64,000 nucleotides of DNA from Bacillota bacterium. Lineage in GTDB: Bacteria; Bacillota; UBA4882; UBA8346. Of this stretch, positions 63,002 to 64,000 are shown in pieces. The position numbers and the translations under genes are program-made. Where the stretch lies: the NCBI GenBank assembly GCA_023436305.1, contig JAEZJQ010000108.1, positions 1 to 64,000 on the forward strand. The letters run 5' to 3'. The notes under the pieces are model-generated. The model made no database searches and was not told the origin of the DNA. It was given only the letters and a program-made list of their open reading frames with translations. Each line of letters begins with the position of its first letter. The first letter of the stretch is position 1.

Positions 63002-64000
63002 ATGAGAGTAACCAGAGAAGAATTGCAAAGAGTCAAATCAGCAATGACAATATAAAAAAAGCCCAATATTTTAAGAGATATCAAGCACTGTATCTTTACT
63101 TATCAGGCAAGAAATGCGATGAGGTAGCCAGCATAGTTGGTCTCAGTAAAATTTCAGTCAGCCGCATCAATCAGATTTATAAGAGAGAAGGCCTTACTGG
63201 AATCCCTGACAAACCCAGGGAAGGACGTCCACGAAAGCTTACCCAACAACAAGAAGCTAAAATTAAGGAATTGATTCTCAATCAAGTGCCTTCTGAAGTT
63301 GGATTTCCCACCGAGTTTAATTGGACCGCCGGTTTGGTTGCTAAATATATCAAACGGGCATATGGTCTTGACTACTCCATTCGTGGTATTACAGGTATAT
63401 TGGAACGTCTCGGCCTCTCTTACACCCGACCGACCTATGTACTTGCGAATGCAGATAAAGAAAAACAAGCACAATTTGTTAAGAACTTTGAAAAAGTAAA
63501 AAAACTTGTTGGACGGTGAAATCCAGTACATCCTGTTCTGCGACGAATCAATGATCCGAGATTATCAAGCAATTCACCAAACATGGTTTGAACGCGGTAA
63601 ACAGCGAGAAATCAAGACTTACGGAAAGCATCGCGGTGTTAAACTGGTTGGTGTTCTCGACTATGAATCCGGTAAAATATACTGCGAAGAGCATGAAACT
63701 TACGATGCCAAAATATTCTTGAGATTTCTTCAAAATGTATTATCAAGGTACCCTTGCGGAAAAATTGTTCTTGTGCTTGATAATGCTCGGATTCATCATG
63801 CAAAATTATTCGTGCCGTTTCTTGAAAAAAACCGAGATCGACTGATATTGATGTTTTTACCACCGTACAGTCCCGACCTGAATCTTATTGAGGGGCTGTG
63901 GAAATGGCTTAAGGAAAAAGTTGTTTATAACGTTTTTTATAAGACAGTGCCCGAAATTAGAAAGAATGTTTATACTTTTCTAGACTACATAGGTGTTAAT
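63002..64000 (+). mobile_element. IS630-family insertion sequence (runs off window)
   Basis: Holds an IS630/Tc1-type DDE transposase with all motifs: helix-turn-helix start, CDES, LDNARIHHAK and PPYSPDLNLIEGLW. Terminal inverted repeats and the TA target are not resolved because the right end lies beyond the window and the left end is ambiguous. It abuts the promoter end of the biosynthetic operon. Confidence 0.85.
63002..64000 (+). pseudogene. IS630-type transposase, frame interrupted twice
   Basis: The first 17 codons (MRVTREELQRVKSAMTI) end at TAA 63053. The protein resumes at -1 before A7 (63054-63060) as KKAQYFKRYQALYLYLSGKKCDEVASIVGLSKISVSRINQIYKREG. That frame stops at 63519 after another A7 (63498-63504), and the catalytic half continues at +1 from TTG 63506 (LDGEIQYILFCDES). 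The two shifts cancel out, so the end frame equals the start frame. The catalytic DDE residues are intact. Decay or homopolymer errors are more likely than programmed shifting. Confidence 0.75.

Noticed and set aside
62898..63002. N-terminal extension of the FabG-like protein
   Set aside because: The stretch contains the putative promoter and the usual SDR start is at 62897 with its own ribosome site.
1..64000. CRISPR arrays, rRNA and tRNA genes
   Set aside because: I looked for regularly spaced repeats and for tRNA T-arm/acceptor patterns and saw none that hold up.

Overview
The window reads as a chromosomal segment of an anaerobic, spore-forming member of the Bacillota. Sporulation is shown by spoIID, a SpoIIQ-like M23 protein, spoIIID and mbl lying together. 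Two T-box leaders, consensus sigma-A promoters and strong Shine-Dalgarno sites fit that phylum. [FeFe]-hydrogenase maturation genes, a high-molecular-weight rubredoxin and a secreted GH9 cellulase point to a fermenting, plant-fibre-degrading anaerobe. An outer-membrane-type beta-barrel, LolA-like carriers and a solute-binding protein without a lipobox suggest a two-membrane envelope, as in Limnochordia/Hydrogenispora-type or Halanaerobiales lineages. That placement is inference.

Layout, 1-18.3 kb: GH9-CBM2 cellulase (cut by the window edge), MazEF-type toxin-antitoxin, thiN, rplM-rpsI, a CBS-ACT protein, a complete branched-chain amino-acid ABC transporter (livK-H-M-G-F), thrS and a NUDIX gene behind a T-box, a SWIM protein, a striking cluster of DnaA-box-like sites, tsaD, a rubredoxin-flavin reductase, and a DUF421/DUF4363 pair. 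18.4-20.4 kb is a small gene graveyard holding fragments of a methyltransferase, a PemK toxin and a methionine aminopeptidase around one intact hydrolase.

20.4-26.2 kb is the operon hydG-aspA-hydF-(TM1266-type regulator)-hydE, read leftward from a promoter followed by a structured leader of about 190 nt that ends in a terminator; this is a candidate unrecognised riboswitch. Next come two divergent chemoreceptor-like proteins. A phenylacetate-CoA-ligase/ACT pair follows, behind a T-box whose specifier reads UUC (Phe), implying that phenylacetate is used to make phenylalanine. Then come a TIGR03546/TIGR03545 pair, ttcA, mbl-spoIIID-spoIIQ-like-spoIID, two tiny ORFs (one with a slippery A8 run and a -1 frame extension), a polyferredoxin, the CCA-adding enzyme and a BON protein.

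44.0-62.9 kb is the most unusual part: 19 codirectional, tightly packed and visibly AT-richer genes, apparently one operon with its promoter at 62.9 kb. It encodes a type II ketosynthase with a degenerate chain-length-factor-like partner, ACP, FabZ-like dehydratase, FabG-like reductase, three FAD oxidoreductases (two CrtI-like), three BtrH-like proteins in tandem, a metallo-beta-lactamase-fold hydrolase, an alpha/beta hydrolase, a FtsX/Lol-type ABC exporter (one ATPase, two permeases), a LolA-like carrier, a second secreted protein and an outer-membrane barrel. Together they look like a self-contained factory that builds a modified, probably unsaturated acyl chain on a dedicated ACP, transfers it to an amine or alcohol, and ships it through the envelope. 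A damaged IS630-family element abuts its promoter end.
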